Assembly (NCBI GenBank): GCA_903813345.2
Contig: CAIIXF020000008.1
Span: 13,998,822 to 14,062,821 of the forward strand
DNA from: Owenia fusiformis
Lineage: Eukaryota > Annelida > Polychaeta > Sabellida > Oweniidae
Length of the DNA: 64,000 nt
Direction of reading: 5' to 3'
The position numbers and the translations under genes are program-made. The notes below the pieces were generated by a model. The model worked only from the letters and a program-made list of their open reading frames with translations, did not search any database and was not told where the DNA came from. Positions 63,372-64,000 of this stretch are shown in pieces (the stretch's first letter is position 1; each line of letters begins with the position of its first letter).

Positions 63372-63683
63372 TGCGTTTCTTAAAATTTCCTCCTCGCACC
63401 GAGACCGCCTGAGGTCTTGTTCTAGGAGGCCGACCTCATCTTCTAATGCCTTGCATGCCCGACGTTCATTTTGGAGGGCCTCCATTAGTTTTTGTTGGTT
63501 TCTCCTTCGTTTTATTGCTGCTCTTTTCCTTATCTCTGCTTTCTTTTCTTCCATATACCGCTCCAAGAGGAGCCGCATCTCATGTCTGGAGGGTGTCATC
63601 AACGTCTCATCTGAGGGCAGCCGAAGTGGGTTGAAAACTGGCATAGGATCATCAAGAGGGACCATATTCAAGAACCCATCCAT
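63372..63683 (-). CDS. First exon of a coiled-coil protein of unknown name
   Basis: 104 codons from an ATG to a GCA/GTAAGG donor. Residues 1-30 are hydrophobic/Pro-rich (MDGFLNMVPLDDPMPVF). Residues 32-100 are a charged helix with a Lys/Arg cluster (AEIRKRAAIKRRRNQQK) followed by a heptad-like segment (ALEDEVGLLEQDLRRSR). This recalls a bZIP but lacks the conserved Asn-x7-Arg. The remainder of the gene would lie to the left. Confidence 0.5.
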
Positions 63684-63689
63684 ACTGTA

Positions 63690-64000
63690 AAAATAAGAAT
63701 CATTCCCATGATAGCTGTATAATTAGCTCCAATTGTCAGCGTCACTACCACCTCATAAGTTTCATACTGTCTATCAATGTTTTCTAGTCATTTTGGTTAT
63801 CCTTTAATTTATTCTAATTCTTCACTCAATATCTGTCAATCCTCTCTTTATTAAACTACACTCTTGATACCAGTTTGCCATTTTTTGTTTGTTTTTCTTT
63901 TTGTTTTGTCTTGTTTTTATTTGATTTTTAATGGTTATGTTCCTTCATCATTCAGAATATATTTGTCTTCTTGCCATGGTTGGTACAGTGTAGTGGTATC
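63690..64000. other. No gene seen at the right end
   Basis: T-rich sequence upstream of the coiled-coil exon. It could hold its promoter, but no motif stands out. Confidence 0.4.

Noticed and set aside
1-64000. tRNA, rRNA or riboswitch genes
   Set aside because: No cloverleaf with A and B box promoters or rRNA core sequence was recognised by eye; a covariance-model search was not possible.

Overview
This is animal nuclear DNA, AT-rich and with spliced genes. The mix of mobile elements (Ngaro/DIRS tyrosine-recombinase retroelements, chromodomain Ty3/gypsy elements with an env-like gene, a Helentron-type helicase-endonuclease, CMC-type and hAT-type DNA transposons) suggests an aquatic invertebrate, probably a lophotrochozoan such as a mollusc; the species is not determinable from sequence alone. 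I see no rRNA, tRNA or CRISPR.

Left end (1-5.9 kb): a five-exon minus-strand host gene whose exons join in phase to a 360-residue protein of unknown name. A perfect NRF1 palindrome and a near-consensus RFX X-box lie just upstream of its ATG. Intron 2 carries a 208-bp hAT-like MITE. From 6.1 to 7.7 kb are a second, larger hAT-like non-autonomous element and an outer inverted-repeat element.

Middle (7.7-37.0 kb): a nest of elements, all minus strand. The outermost is a Ngaro-type retroelement with the split direct-repeat plan A1-ORFs-B1-A2-B2 (A 271 bp, B 432 bp) and the gene order SGNH hydrolase, Gag, RT-RNase H, tyrosine recombinase. Element B, a Ty3/gypsy element with 662-bp LTRs and a 4-bp CTAG duplication, sits inside it. 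Element B carries gag, a broken pol with chromodomain, a broken env-like gene and a RING-finger ORF. Its env-like gene is split by a 1587-bp terminal-inverted-repeat element full of AGGTTCGCTTTAGG-type repeats, and again by element A. Element A is a second chromodomain Ty3/gypsy element with intact gag and pol and, on the opposite strand next to its 3' LTR, a two-membrane-segment ORF. Both gypsy elements use the same -1 frameshift design: UUUAAAC, a 6-nt spacer, then a GC stem.

Right part (37-59 kb): decayed elements in series: retroelement gag and RT fragments, a CMC-like transposase remnant, a tandem pair of SGNH hydrolase genes with a Gln-rich ORF between them, a truncated Helentron helicase plus endonuclease, two exons of a protein-kinase catalytic core, a third diverged SGNH gene, a gypsy integrase remnant, an IS630/Tc1-type transposase fragment, and a DIRS-like RT split cleanly by a 4.7-kb CMC/Chapaev-like transposon (14-bp TIRs, 4-bp duplication) that holds a LINE fragment. 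The last 5 kb holds a 26-bp minisatellite, decayed exons and the 5' exons of a coiled-coil gene of unknown name.
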